From Hofstenia miamia (taxonomy: Eukaryota; Xenacoelomorpha; Acoela), in the NCBI GenBank assembly GCA_004352715.1, contig SCFE01000098.1, positions 144,503-208,502 on the forward strand: DNA of 64,000 nucleotides, read 5' to 3'. The translations under genes and the position numbers were made by a program. Below are positions 22,321 to 33,609 of this stretch, one piece after another. Within the stretch, counting starts at the first letter, position 1; each line of letters starts with the position of its first letter. The notes below the pieces were generated by a model. It was not told the origin of the DNA. It saw only the letters and a list, made by a program, of their open reading frames with translations, and did not search any database.

Positions 22321-23399
22321 AAGCTTGTTTTTGATCGTAATTTTAGAAGTATGTATATGTTTTGGTGAATTGATGTATTCGAAAATAAATTTCACTAAAC
22401 AAAAACATGAAATAAATATCAATTAATTTGACAATAAATGTAATAATACAGAATAGCTCACAATATGTATTTATTGTTTACTGTATGTAATAATGTAAAA
22501 TAGTTGCCATTAACATTTAAAAATTGCTAGAATTTTATTAATATTATTCAAATCGTCAATTGACGGGCTTCGCCGTTGTAGGTATATTCAACAATATTTT
22601 ATTTTCAAGATGAGTTATCATAACATTTTCTTTTGCATTTTGTGTCACTTCGAAAATGATAAAAACTCTTGAGAGGGTTATAAAAATATTTCTCTAAAAA
22701 AAACTATAGCAGTTTTAAAATAAAAAAATCGTCAATTTACGGGTTCCGCCGTTCTAGTGTTAAGGAGTTATATTTCTTTACTTGAAAAAATTACCTCTAA
22801 TTCCTTTTTTTATATATATTCCATCTAGGATTGCCACCGAAGGACATGAGAGGCCACCACACCAACAGACCTCATGCCTTTACTATAGAGGAAAAGAACG
22901 CCATCGTTGAGCATATTCAATCGTTCAAAGGAATGTCATCACACTACTCGTACAAGAAAACAAAAAAATTGTATCTACAATCAGAATTAAACGTCACCAA
23001 GATGCATCAACTGCTTGTAAATAGTCATCCGAACCAGAAGTGCTCACATACGTCATGTACCATATTAATAATAATACAGAATGAAGTTGATTTGAAATAA
23101 TAATATTTTAACAATGTCTTCTCGAGTTTTTAAATTTTTTTTGTTTTTCTTTTTTTTCCCCCTTTTTTTATTAAGCAATTCAGCTTAACACAATCTGTTC
23201 CAACACTGCATAAGTAAAGGGAAACGGGTGAAGAAAGAATACCTCTCTTAGAAAGTGTTGGTAACAAGTTTTTGACTTTGAAACACCCCATGTACTCCAG
23301 CAATTTGCTTAAATGTGGTTTGCCCAGCTCCTGGAAAATATTTAGCTGATGCATTTCAGGAATTGGTTATTTGATTGATGTCAAAGTTACAAAAATAAT

Positions 23400-24647
23400 T
23401 ACATAAGTTTTTCAAAAATTTTTTTAAACACTTTTAAAAAAAAAAAAATAGTTTTTTTTGCTGTGCTTTTTTTTTTTTTTTTCCCCGGGGTTTTTTTAAA
23501 AAACCCGTATGAAAAAAAAAGTGACAGACTACAAAAGCTATAAAACCCCCACCCCAAAATTTTTTTTTGGGTTTTTTTTATGACATCTCTAAAAAAAAAT
23601 CTACAAAAATCACTTTTAAAGGTTTGCATTTTAAAGCGGGGTTTGAGGGGGGGGTGCAAAATTCCAAAATACATTTTGTACATTTTTTAAAAAAAAAAAT
23701 TTCCCAAAATCTGTAAAACTTTTTTTTTAAATTTTTAAAAAAAAAGTGTTTTTTTTGTTTTTTTTACGTAAAAAAAACTGTCAAAAAAGGGATCACATGT
23801 ATTTTAAAAAAATAGAGCGCATGTCTTTTTTAAAAAAAATTTGGGGTCCCAACCCAAAACTAAAGGCCCCAAATTTCAGGGGAGAAACCCTTTTAAAAAC
23901 CTTTGATTTTTTTTTCCCTTTTTTTTTTTTTAAAAGAAAAAATTAAAAAAGGGTTTTAAACTGGGAAAAACCCCTTTTTTTTAAAATTTTTTCCTTTGAA
24001 AAAAGAGATATTTCCCGTTTTTCGAAAAAAGTCTATCCCCAGAAAAAAATTTTCTTTTTGATATGTCATACAAAATCTTTTATTTTTTCGTTTAAAAAAA
24101 ATTTTAAGGGTATTTTTTCTTTTCTCATAAAAAAAAAAAATTTTTTTTTATATTTTAAAAAAAAAATGGGAAAGTAGATATTTTAAAAGAAAAAATTTTT
24201 TTTACGATTTTAAATCAAAAAAAAAAAAAATTTCCCATAAAAAATTTTTTAGCTACTTTTAAAAGGGGAAAAACCCCTTGGGAAAAAATTTTTTTAAAGG
24301 GAAAAATTTCAAAAGTATGCTTTTCCCTGATTTTTATCAAAAAAAACCCAAATATTTTCCCCTTTGTATCTGTCAGCAAAACGAAAAAAATTTTTCGTTT
24401 TTTTTTTTTTCATGTGAAAAATTTTTTAAATTTAGAAAATTTTTAAAAATTGGGTTTAAAAAAAAAAAAAATTTTTAAAAAAAGATTTTTTTTTTAAAAT
24501 TTTGTGGGGGAAAAAAAAAAAAAAAAAAAAAAAAGGGGAAAAAACCCAAAAAAAAGCTTTTTTTTTAAAAATTTTTAAAATTTTTTAAAATTTTTTTTTG
24601 TTTTTTTTTGGGACATAGAGGGGCTATTTAAAATATATATATATATA
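23400..24647. other. Homopolymer smear, probable assembly artefact
   Basis: More than a kilobase made almost wholly of runs: A5-A20, T5-T13, with short blocks of C and G runs such as GGGGAAAAACCCC. Open frames here are Phe/Lys-rich by-products. Real low-complexity DNA rarely alternates all four homopolymers like this, and the stretch ends in a gap. I treat it as unreliable sequence. Confidence 0.7.
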
Positions 24648-24817
24648 NNNNNNNNNNNNNNNNNNNNNNNNNNNNNNNNNNNNNNNNNNNNNNNNNNNNN
24701 NNNNNNNNNNNNNNNNNNNNNNNNNNNNNNNNNNNNNNNNNNNNNNNNNNNNNNNNNNNNNNNNNNNNNNNNNNNNNNNNNNNNNNNNNNNNNNNNNNNN
24801 NNNNNNNNNNNNNNNNN
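24648..24817. other. Assembly gap in AT microsatellite
   Basis: A run of 170 Ns flanked by (AT)n. Confidence 0.95.
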
Positions 24818-24849
<32 letters not shown>

Positions 24850-24854
<5 letters not shown>

Positions 24855-25825
24855 CCGATTCAAAAAATGTATACCATTAAAGCCTTATTTTACAGGCCGC
24901 TTCTTACATGATGAACATCTGAAAATCTCGTCGAAACAGTGGATTTGAGAAATAATAGTCTTTTTAAAAAATTCATTAAAACAGAATGATTATAAACATA
25001 TTTAGTAATCCACCATAGCAAAACAAAGAACATTTAGAAACCATCTAAAAAACATTCAAATTAAGAAATAATTACAAGCCTCTTTTTTTAGAAATATGAC
25101 AACATAGCACCCGGGTGCATAGCACCGTTTTAACTGCTAGCTTAAGCTATGTAATTGTTTTGGTAATAATTGATATCAAGACAAGAAATGTTTACTTGTG
25201 CTACACCCCAGGGAAATTGTGGAGCAATTCATTTTCAATCTATCTTTTGATGATTACAACTACAAAAACCTCATAAAGATGTTTTTAAGATTACGAAAGG
25301 TTTCAACCCCATAATTGCAGGGAGAACTCTCATGATGAAGCTGGGGATAATATCCTCGCCAAGTTTCACTTATGTAAGGCAGCAATCTAATTCTAAATAA
25401 CTTTAAATCTAAGCAGATTCAAATAGAAACTTGGTTATTTTGTAATGTTGAGTGAGACAAATTAAAGACTGTTGTAAGTCTATTAAAATTACTAAACTAT
25501 ACATACAATTAAAAGATATCAACCAAACAGTACAATGAATATACGGACGCCTTATGAGAAGGTCGTTGGGAAAGTTGTTTACCGTTGTACCAAGCCTAGT
25601 AAACTACATTAACTACATCATCTCTCTTTCTAGATTGATTACGCAAACGCGTGGAAGAGTTCACAGGACATCCATAGAAGTTGGGTGGCTTTCTATTCCT
25701 AGTTTAATTGTGACGAGGTATTATTTCAGTTTGACGATCATGTTCATCTTCCTTTTGTTCATCTTCCTTTTCTCCTTCATCTAAAATTGGCCAATCGTAC
25801 CATTGATCTATCAATGTATCCATTG
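24850..25825. other. Interval 3' of the gypsy element, no gene seen
   Basis: Reading the minus strand, this follows the integrase end of the gypsy element and could contain its 3' LTR. I found no matching copy near 29100, so no LTR can be called. The open frame 25554-25784 has no domain. Confidence 0.4.
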
Positions 25826-25829
25826 TTTT

Positions 25830-26084
25830 TTAATTGGGAATTAGATGACGTCGGTTTCTACGAATTATTTTGTCATTGACCTTTATTAGATAGGACCGTG
25901 GAGTAGAACCTTTTGCAACTATTTTTCCAATTCTGTTGTCTAGCGTGGTTACTCTTACATATTCGCAAGGATGTACTTCTGGGAGATCCCTGGCTGACTT
26001 ATTGTAGTATTCTAATTGCTTTCTTTTGTAGCGCTCTTCCCTTTTCCAATGCATTGGCTTCTCAAATATTACGGGTTTTAGCAA
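25830..26084 (-). pseudogene. gypsy integrase C-terminal domain
   Basis: 84 codons follow the core in another frame: MHWKREERYKRKQLEYYNKS and VRVTTLDNRIGKIVAKG, ending SYLIKVNDKIIRRNRRHLIP. The end is the common gypsy pattern of SY-V---G---RRNRRHL and binds DNA non-specifically. Confidence 0.82.
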
Positions 26085-26759
26085 TTTTTTTGATATGACA
26101 TCGTTTGATCAAGTCTGCGATTAAAAAGGAGTTATGCAGGAGGCAATGCCGAAAATTACAAGGGGTATTGTTGTAATGCAATAGTGATAGGCGGAAATCA
26201 ATGCCTTTTTTGTAGAACATCTTAAATGTTTGAACACTCCTTTCAGCCATTCCGTTTGATTGAGGATATCGTGGACTGCTGATAACTAGGTTTATCAAAA
26301 ATTGCTCTGAGAATTTCCTAAATTCGTACGAACCAAATGGATTGTTGTCAGCCATAACTGTGTGAGGTATTCCATGAGTACAAATGATGTCCTTAAACTT
26401 ACCGATCACTGACGCTGCAGACTTGCTTGCTAATTTTTCAACTATTAAGCATCTAGAAAAGTAGTCAATGCAAATTAGGAAAGGTTTGCAACCAATTTCA
26501 GCTATATCTATTCCTACCTTTCTGAATGGAAGAGAGGGTCTTTCATGTAGCAATAATGTCTCTTTCTTGTAGTTGGATTGATGCATTCTGCAATCATCAC
26601 AATTGTTGATAAATTTCTCAACGTCATCCTCTGCCAGAATACGAACTGTCTACATAGTTTTTTGTTTTCACAATTCCCATGTGTGATCTGTGAAATTCTT
26701 TCAACACCTGTTTCCAACACGTCTTTGGTATGTATATCTGTTCTTGACGTAAAATGCAT
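26062..26759 (-). pseudogene. gypsy integrase, zinc-binding and core domains
   Basis: The frame 26759-26514 keeps part of the zinc-binding region (H-x-x-H...C-x-x-C type; CINPTTRKRHYC near its end). The core frame 26586-26062 shows the catalytic triad: GIDIAEIG (Asp), VMADNNPFGS (Asp; normally SDNGPQF) and QSNGMAERSVQT (Glu), with rve-family spacing. The two frames overlap with a shift between them. Integrase inserts the element's cDNA into the genome; this copy is broken. Confidence 0.88.
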
Positions 26760-26821
26760 CCGTACTTTGAGTACAGCTCATGTTTGATTTTTTTCATTTG
26801 CTTCTGTTCCTCACTTCTTAT

Positions 26822-27460
26822 CTAATTGAGCCGAGGCCACGAAGTTGATATATAGCTTAAGATTTCTTTAGCCTCTTTATCTGCATTTGTTTCGTATTTG
26901 ATTATTCTGATTGTTATACATTCGTTCTTTGCTAGTGAGTGAATAGATAGAGCCAATTCTTCCTCGATGCCACTTGACTTGATTTTTGGGAGTGATAGTC
27001 TAGATGGCTTGTCAGCAAATACTAATTCTTTACCTGGTCTGTATGTTATTTTCAGAGACGGGTACTTTTGCACCATAGCGAAGAGTCTTTGGATTCTAAG
27101 AGGACATGTTGCTAAAGGCTTGTTTTGAAGAGCTTCGAGAGGCTTATGGGCTGATTCCACTTTGACATCTCGCCCATATGTGTACTGGTGAAAATGGGTA
27201 CATGCATAAGTTATAACCAGTAATTCCTTTTCGATTTGTGAGTAGTTTTCTTCATTTAGAGTTAAGGATCTTCGGCATACGCTACAGGTTTGTTTTCTTG
27301 AAGAAGGCATGCAACTAGTGCGAAATTTGAAGCATTCGTTTGTAATGTAATTGGCAACTTGTTTATCAAAACGACGAAGAACTGGTTCTGATGTAAGAGA
27401 ATATGGTTGATTTGTTGTGCAATGCATCTGTGTGCTGCTGATTCCACTGAAATGGTACAT
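26822..27460 (-). pseudogene. gypsy RNase H domain
   Basis: An overlapping frame carries QTNASNFALVACLLQ (normally TDAS...G; the Asp is replaced by Asn). The long frame 27460-26822 then gives NYSQIEKELLVITYACTHFH, with the conserved Glu of the second RNase H motif, and LKITYRPGKELVFADKPSRL, the usual end (normally ADxLSR). Frame change and the D-to-N change argue for loss of function. Confidence 0.85.
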
Positions 27461-27499
27461 CTTTCTTTAACAATTGTCTAAGTGGTGTGGTAATTCTTG

Positions 27500-28233
27500 A
27501 ATAGTTCAGAATGAATTCTGAGATGTAATTTACTATGCCCAGCAGCCGCTGTAGTGATTTCTTGTCCGAAGGTGCATCTAAATCTCGAATTACATTGATT
27601 TTTTGCGTATCTGGGTAGAATCCTGTTCTGCTAACAATGAATCCTATGTACTTGACGTTATTCTTCATTAATTGTAATTTAGCTATTGAATTTGATGTTT
27701 CGTTCACGCGCCCTTTTAAATACGGTTTCTAATGTTTGAAAACGTTCATCCTTTGTTTCCGTAGAGATGCAAATATCGTCATGTATAGCAACAAAATTGG
27801 GAATTTCGCCAAAATGTCTGTCTACCATTGCCTGGGACTTGTCCGAAGGCGATGCCAAACCAAATGGTAATCGTTTCTAACAGTATCTGCCCATAGGTGT
27901 ATTGAAGGTACACAGTAGCGACGATTTTTCAGTAAGAGGAATATGCCAATAGCAATTGGAAAGATCCACCACGGAGAAGAATTTTTTCCCATTGAAAAAC
28001 TCACGCATTCTAACAGATGATGGCCGATAGTTGCATTCCCGTTCAATAACTTTGTTCAGTGTTTTGTTGTCAAATGTAATTCTCAGATCACCATTTTGTT
28101 TTTCTACAACAACCATGCTTCCTACCCAACTGGTAGGATGATCAACCTTTGATATAATGTCAGCGTTTTCAAGTTCTTTAAACTTCTTTAATTTTGGCAA
28201 AATTGAGAGTGGATATCTTCGAGGAGGGTGCAT
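27500..28233 (-). pseudogene. gypsy reverse transcriptase, frameshifted
   Basis: Frame 28233-27877 holds PPRRYPLSILPKLKKF, LRITFDNKTLN and SVVDLSNCYWHIPL; the Asp is the first catalytic one. After a shift come RLPFGLASPSDKSQ and VAIHDDICIS at about 27774-27790, where IHDD takes the place of the usual YxDD/FxDD. A third frame has the thumb-like NNVKYIGFIVSRTG and LQRLLGIVNYISEF. Motif order and spacing fit Ty3/gypsy RT. The His-containing IHDD is unusual and may be a decay change. Confidence 0.88.
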
Positions 28234-28364
28234 TACTGGTTTCCAATTCTGCTGAAGCGTTATCTCATATTGCTGCTCTATACATCCATATCCAGTGAAA
28301 ACCTCTTGGTAATTCTCAAGAATTTCATAGCATTTCTAATTCGGCCCGGGTGCGTTTAATCTTA

Positions 28365-28745
28365 TTATTTTCCGGCCCTTAGCCGAAAATGGTTTGATGG
28401 GACATCATTCACACAGTGCACCTCATTTATTTGACCTATCAAAAATCTAACTCCGAGAATCTCAGCTTCTAATGATGTGGTAAGACCAATTATTGGCTTA
28501 GTTTTCTTTGGAACCACTAGACATTTTGTGTTTAGGCATCTATTTTTTCGTCCGATATAAATTAAAACCTTTATTTGCCCCATTACAGGAATCGATTGAC
28601 CACCATATCGGTAAGTTTTGAGTTACATCTGTGAATCTGGAGTTTAGTTTGAGTTTTCTCTTCAATTTCTTTGACTGTGGTATAGGGGCAGGAAGTTGCA
28701 TTGAGCTCCCGAGTCAACTTTCATTTTAATGGGCACATCATGCAT
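28365..28745 (-). pseudogene. gypsy aspartic protease remnant
   Basis: Around 28735-28690 the minus strand reads KMKVDSGAQCNFLPL, which holds the DSG active-site triad of retroviral-type aspartic proteases. The frame then shifts and a second piece (28583-28365) continues with NTKCLVVPKK and GLTTSLEAEILG. The two pieces together are about the size of a gypsy protease plus linker. It is inactive because the frame is broken. Confidence 0.75.
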
Positions 28746-28864
28746 ATTGACTGTAGTAATTATTTCATTTGCGATTTTGTTGGTGCTCTACTTTTGTTTA
28801 TCAAGTCGCACTCATATTCAGAATCACTTTCAGATTCGTCTAGATCGTGGATTTCTCTAGGTCT

Positions 28865-29086
28865 TTAGACATTACCTATTGTCCTTTGTAATTGGGCACG
28901 ACACTTTGTTGCGAAGTGGTTGGGTTTTCCACATTCTCTACATGATTTACCAAAGGCAGGACACGACCTCGACTTGTGCTGCCTACCACACTGTCTGCAT
29001 TCAAATTCTTGATCGTTTTTTGATCTCGTATGAGTGACATTGAAGTAGTTAATGAACTGAACGTTCAGTGTATTCGATTTACTCAT
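28865..29086 (-). pseudogene. gypsy gag fragment with two CCHC zinc knuckles
   Basis: The first knuckle reads CRQCGRQHKSRSC (CX2CX3HX4C, one residue short) and the second CRECGKPNHFATKC (CX2CX4HX4C, the standard form). These bind the element's RNA during packaging. Only 73 codons are present, and the capsid region upstream is absent, so this is a truncated gag. Confidence 0.85.
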
Positions 29087-29109
29087 ACCAATGTACGTAT
29101 GTATGTATA

Positions 29110-29238
29110 AATATATAAAAGTGAAAGCAATTTATTCCAATATCTAGTAGTTAACTCGGTTTGTATATTTGTTATAAACATTGAATTTGTCAAAAATTGA
29201 AATTGTCAAAATTCATTGTGTTTTAGGTTTAGCAAAAT

Positions 29239-29271
<33 letters not shown>

Positions 29272-30855
29272 ATATATATATATCAAAAATATTAAAGAAT
29301 TACTAAATTTAGCAATTGCTATTCGGATTACATGTCTAGAATATACAAATTCCCAGATTACGTATATATTAGTTATACTTCTACCAGCTCTAATCCTAAA
29401 CAGTTTTATTAAATTTTGTCTGGGAAATTGTAAGATATTTCAGTTAATGGGTAGGAGAGACGCCTAAGTGCACATTTAAAGATTAACTTTTTCAGTTTTG
29501 TAATTAACTGCTCACATCAAACTTTGTGTTTGTCAAAATACTAGAAGTTTTAAGGGTCAAAGAATTCGGGCATTGATATTACAATATATAATTCAAAGAA
29601 AGTTTAACAAATGTTCTTATAAACAAGTTTTCTAATTTTATTAAAAAGTTCTTCAGAGCAAAACTCCATTCAGTTTTCTTATGTCTATAATAATTCTATT
29701 AAAATTCATTAAACAACAAGATATTATTGAAAAATAACAAAATATTCATCATCAGCATTAGAATGAAAATTGTGTCGATGTCCATCATAATCCTGTGAGA
29801 ATTTTTTGCAGGAGTCTTCATTTTAAAATACTTCAAAGTCAATTATTCAACTTCCAAAATGATTTGGTTTATCATTATTGTATAAATACGAAATTATGAC
29901 AGACTAACTAAAAATGAACATGGGAAGCAATTAAAATTTTTTCACAGTTCACATAACTGGACCCACAAAAAATATATTATCAGAGATTTTTATTCAATTG
30001 AATTATAACAGAATCATTTAACAAGGTTGATTGAAAATCAGTTTACATTGACTCAATAAGAATACTACAACATGCATACACTAATAGCCCCAGTATTCTG
30101 TGATTTGATCAATTTCATATTTCCTATTTACTATGAGTCCCGATTGCTCTTGGAAATGCTGAGAACGTATATCAAATATACCTCCATTCAACAGTTTATC
30201 GAAAATCACCAAAGCGTAGAAAAATATATAATTTCTCTACAAAATATGAAGACAACTTTAATGTCAGCCCTGCTAATGTTGGTTGTTGTTTATAATAATG
30301 GTGTTAACAATTTCAAATTGATTGAGAATCCGAAAAAAATTAATAGATAATCAATATCTGCGATACAAAAAATTTTTTATGTCTACTCTACTAAAGTTGG
30401 TATGCCAGTATTAATGGTGCTAAACATTCTTATTTAGTTGCTATGGTCTTGCACTAATATCTGGCAACCGAAAATCAATAATCTGGTTCGCACACATTCA
30501 TATTTTGTAAGTATTGAATTGAGTTCTTTTGTAACACTTAAAAATTTATTATAGCTATCAAATTATTTAAGGGAAGAAGGCATATAGCGGTCATCTTTCA
30601 GTTTCTTAATGATATCCGGGCCTTATAAAGGTTTTTCCACCCAAGTTTTAGATGAAAACTTAATTTCAAAAGCATGAAACATAAATGGTTGAAATAGGCA
30701 TAGTTAAACCTGATGCATGATTGTAAACAAACAATTTAATTGATTTCTTTTGGTATACATTGTAGCTTTGTAGTTTTGTGAACAATGTATTATTGAATGT
30801 CTTAAAAAAAGTGGTCATTATTTTTATTGTACATACATAAGCGATTAAATGATTA
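29110..30855. other. Non-coding interval
   Basis: (TA)n near 29240-29283. The open frames 29216-29467 and 30072-30350 have no domain. No LTR matching the other side of the gypsy element was found here. Confidence 0.5.
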
Positions 30856-30859
30856 CATT

Positions 30860-31262
30860 CATAGATCGACGCGGGCGTAATTTTTTATAACAACATTACA
30901 CCGAACCCGTATGTCTGTTAGAAAAATTTACCCGCACCCGTAACACAACCGTTATTTTCTGAGATTGGTTCAACGAGACGGTGTCATTTCAAGTAATTAC
31001 TCAAAAAATATCAATCACCGAATTGTCTGTCTATTAATTTTGTTTAATTAAGTGAATGATGTCAAATATGTTATATTATATAGATTTTGTAGTATAATTA
31101 ATATTGTATTAGTTTAGTATTACACATTTAACGAAATAAAAATGTCCACTAGCACCGCAACCCCGTGTCATTTGAAATATATTACCCGCACTGCACCGCA
31201 GTGTGCGAGTGAGGGTTAATACGCAACCCGCGCGGGTAAGCCCGCACTCGTGTCCATCTTTG
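30860..31262. mobile_element. hAT-type MITE, perfect 8-bp target duplication
   Basis: ATTACATT stands directly on both sides (30852-30859 and 31263-31270). The tips are CATAGATCGACGCGGGC and, as complement, CAAAGATGGACACGAGTGCG. Just inside both ends there are GC-rich words such as ACCCGCACTGCACCGCA in a very AT-rich background. No coding sequence. An 8-bp duplication with a CA-AGATG tip fits the hAT superfamily. Confidence 0.88.
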
Positions 31263-31269
31263 ATTACAT

Positions 31270-31970
31270 TCATTTTAGATATATTACAAATATTTGCACA
31301 AACATATCTTTCAATTATATAGATATCTGCAACTAAAATATTTGAAAAGCACTTAAAAGTTACATTCTTGCTGAGTACACATTTTTCCAGTTTTCATATA
31401 TATTGTGTATACAATGTTTATATAAATATACATGATATTTCTGCCTATATATGTAAAAATATTTGCAAATTTTTAATCAAATAATTGAAATTACCAGATT
31501 TTTTTTTTCGGAATAATAAACAATCAGATTGTATAGATTAACAAAGTGTGGTTAATAACTGACAATAAATGCAACTTACTCATTGTGTAATAATATAGCT
31601 ATTTTTCACAATTTTTCGGTGAATTTGAGGCAAACAGCATATGTAAAACATGTTCTACAATTAGGTTTAGCAATGGCATCAATAAAAATCATTTTTCAAA
31701 GAAACGTACGGAAAGTAAATATCGATATACCGAAGCATAATTTTTTTATATTTTTCCACTACCTTACCCCACGTTGCTCCCTGTGAATTCTGATGACAGT
31801 TTTGTGATCGAAAACCAGTTCAGTTCAATCTATTGCAACTTTCCGGGTATGAACAAGAACTCACAACACAATCCTTGAAAATAGATGGCATAACCGTAGT
31901 TGCACAACTTCTGCTCTAGTGAAATTAATTTAATCCACTTAGTCGTTGAAAACGTATATGCCTTTTTTAT
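31270..31970. other. Non-coding interval between two hAT-type MITEs
   Basis: AT-rich sequence. The open frame 31583-31786 is without a domain. Nothing else seen. Confidence 0.5.
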
Positions 31971-31976
31971 CTGTAT

Positions 31977-32640
31977 TAGAGGTGGATTCGGGTTCGGGCT
32001 GAGTTTTTAAAAACAAAATGGGTTGAGTCCGGGTGGAAAAAAAGTTTTCTTAGATATAATATTTTTTATTATTGCAATTTGTTGTGATCATTGAAATGTG
32101 TATTATTTCGAGGACATTTTAATTTGGTGTTAGATTGTTTACCGTACAATTAAGCTGGATTAAAAATTACTGATCTAATAGTAAACTAATCATTAGTATG
32201 AAAGACCTAAACGATGAATGAAAACTAGGGTTTAGGATTGATGGATATTTTATCGTGCATCTGCTAATATTTCAGTTTGTCATGAATGAATTTTCTTCCG
32301 AAATATAAAGAATTCCATCTCGATCTGTTACTAAAGAGGCACCTTGTCGATCGGAGCCAGACTTCTCTCCTTGAGGATTTGCTGTGACTGAAAGACGCTC
32401 CTCGCTGGCAGCTGACACCATAGAAACCTTAGAAATACTAATTTTTTTTAAAACATCAAAAAAAATTGAATTTTAATTTACACATTTAATTAACTCTAAT
32501 TTTTTTCAATCTAATACTTGAGGATATTTTAAATTCTGGCTGAAATTGAGTTGAAATCTGGTTAAAATTTTCATTTCGTGTTTGGGTGAGTAAATCGGAT
32601 TCGGATCGGGTTTCAAAATCTCAAACAGATTCCACCTCTG
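31977..32640. mobile_element. hAT-type MITE with 8-bp target duplication
   Basis: The flanking octamers ATCTGTAT (31969-31976) and ATTTGTAT (32641-32648) agree at 7 of 8 positions. The tips are TAGAGGTGGATTCGGG and, as complement, CAGAGGTGGAATCTG. Inside the tips are words like TTCGGGTTCGGGCTGAG and TCGGATTCGGATCGGG. No transposase is seen. Confidence 0.85.
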
Positions 32641-32644
32641 ATTT

Positions 32645-33573
32645 GTATTAAGACATACTTTAATGCTTATTTTCTCTAGTTCTCCCATTCAATATATTAT
32701 CTAATATGTAATGAAATTGTAAACGTAAGTTAAGAACACTATGGCTGTCTTCAGCTTATTGAAATTGTTTGTTGTTTCAAATTGAAAAATATCAATGTTG
32801 AGTATTTTGAAAAAATTTACTAAGAAATTTAAAATGTATTATCTAAGAATACTATACTCTTGGATATGGATTAAGCGTAGATCAATTAAGTATGAGCAAA
32901 CAATAAATAGCAGAAGATGAATACTTTTGTAGAGATCAAGTGCATATATTGAATATAAAGATTTTGAGAGACTACAGATGTAATATAAACCAAAAAAAAA
33001 CTAAAATAGGTTGGTCAGTGCATGATAGAGCTCTCATTGTCGGGCTTAGACGGTCGTATTGGAAAAGATGGGGCAAAGTTAAAATAACTTACTATTGCTC
33101 AACAATGCATGCAAATAAACCCAAGTGCAGTGAGCGTTGTTATAAGCAATTTGTTGAAAAATAAAATTAACATCTTAATATTTTAGATTAGTATCATATA
33201 GCCTCTTAAATCACAAATTTGGATACGCAATTTCAAGGTAAGGACTTTATTAGAAGTTTCTAACAAATCCAACTTTGGTGTAACAAACAAAAATCTTGAG
33301 AAAAATTATTTTGATTCAAATCCTAAAATTGGACATAAAATGGCCAGTATTTGCGGTCTAATGCCCATGGAAATAACAAATACCCTGAGATATTCTATTT
33401 TTAAGAACTATCTGAACATAAATTTTATGAAAATATTGTGATAAAAAAAATAATTTTCGGTTAGTACCATTCTTTTCAAAATATTCTCAGCCCCATGAAT
33501 ATAAAGCGTCTTTTAAAAACCAGCTTTCATGTCTATAAATATGTAATTCAAAGTTTTTGGAAAAATCTCATAA

Positions 33574-33609
<36 letters not shown>

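Larger units (their letters stand above)
21320..22759 (+). mobile_element. piggyBac transposon relic inside the intron of the gene at 20840-23097
   Basis: The left tip CCCTAGCCTATC is preceded by TTAA (21316-21319); the right tip (complement CACTAGAACGGCGG) is followed by TTAA (22760-22763). TTAA duplication and a CCCTAG-like tip are the piggyBac hallmark. The transposase relic starts at 21724. About 1440 bp remain, against the 2.5 kb usual for a full element, so the catalytic part is deleted. Confidence 0.78.
20840..23097 (+). pseudogene. Transposon-type hypothetical protein, two exons, frameshifted
   Basis: Exon 1 starts at ATG 20840, with a basic leader (RKRPIIGRKKD), a Cys pair (LPCNCKLLKC) and FNGLKTKNEQEAFLSSLI. 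A +1 shift near 21105-21120 moves it to the frame EFHKNSFKYH...ESRVRRIRDSMATT. This ends at a GTGAGT donor at 21282. The acceptor before 22830 reopens with PPKDMRGHHTNRPHAF, EHIQSFKGMSSHYSY and LYLQSELNVTKMHQLL, ending near 23097. The order (Cys-rich block, FFL/FLS block, then RG-H-NRP, then I-SF----SHY, then YL--L---KM) is one I know from many uncharacterised, multi-copy arthropod and cnidarian proteins thought to be transposon-derived. The frameshift and the early end make it a pseudogene. Confidence 0.6.
25830..29086 (-). mobile_element. Ty3/gypsy LTR retrotransposon, internal part, degenerate
   Basis: On the minus strand the order is gag zinc knuckles (29000), aspartic protease (28720), reverse transcriptase (28233-27500), RNase H (27460-26822), integrase (26600-25830). 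This is the Ty3/gypsy order, because integrase comes last. All domains are recognisable, but there are at least five frame breaks, so the polyprotein cannot be made. The gag part before the zinc knuckles is missing and no LTR pair was found, so both ends are lost or highly diverged. Confidence 0.9.

Noticed and set aside
23399-24478. Several Phe/Lys-rich open frames
   Set aside because: They come from the homopolymer smear and have no domain or codon signal.
32940-33164. Open frame with a possible helix-turn-helix after a frameshift
   Set aside because: Too short and no inverted ends; kept only as a hint in the interval note.
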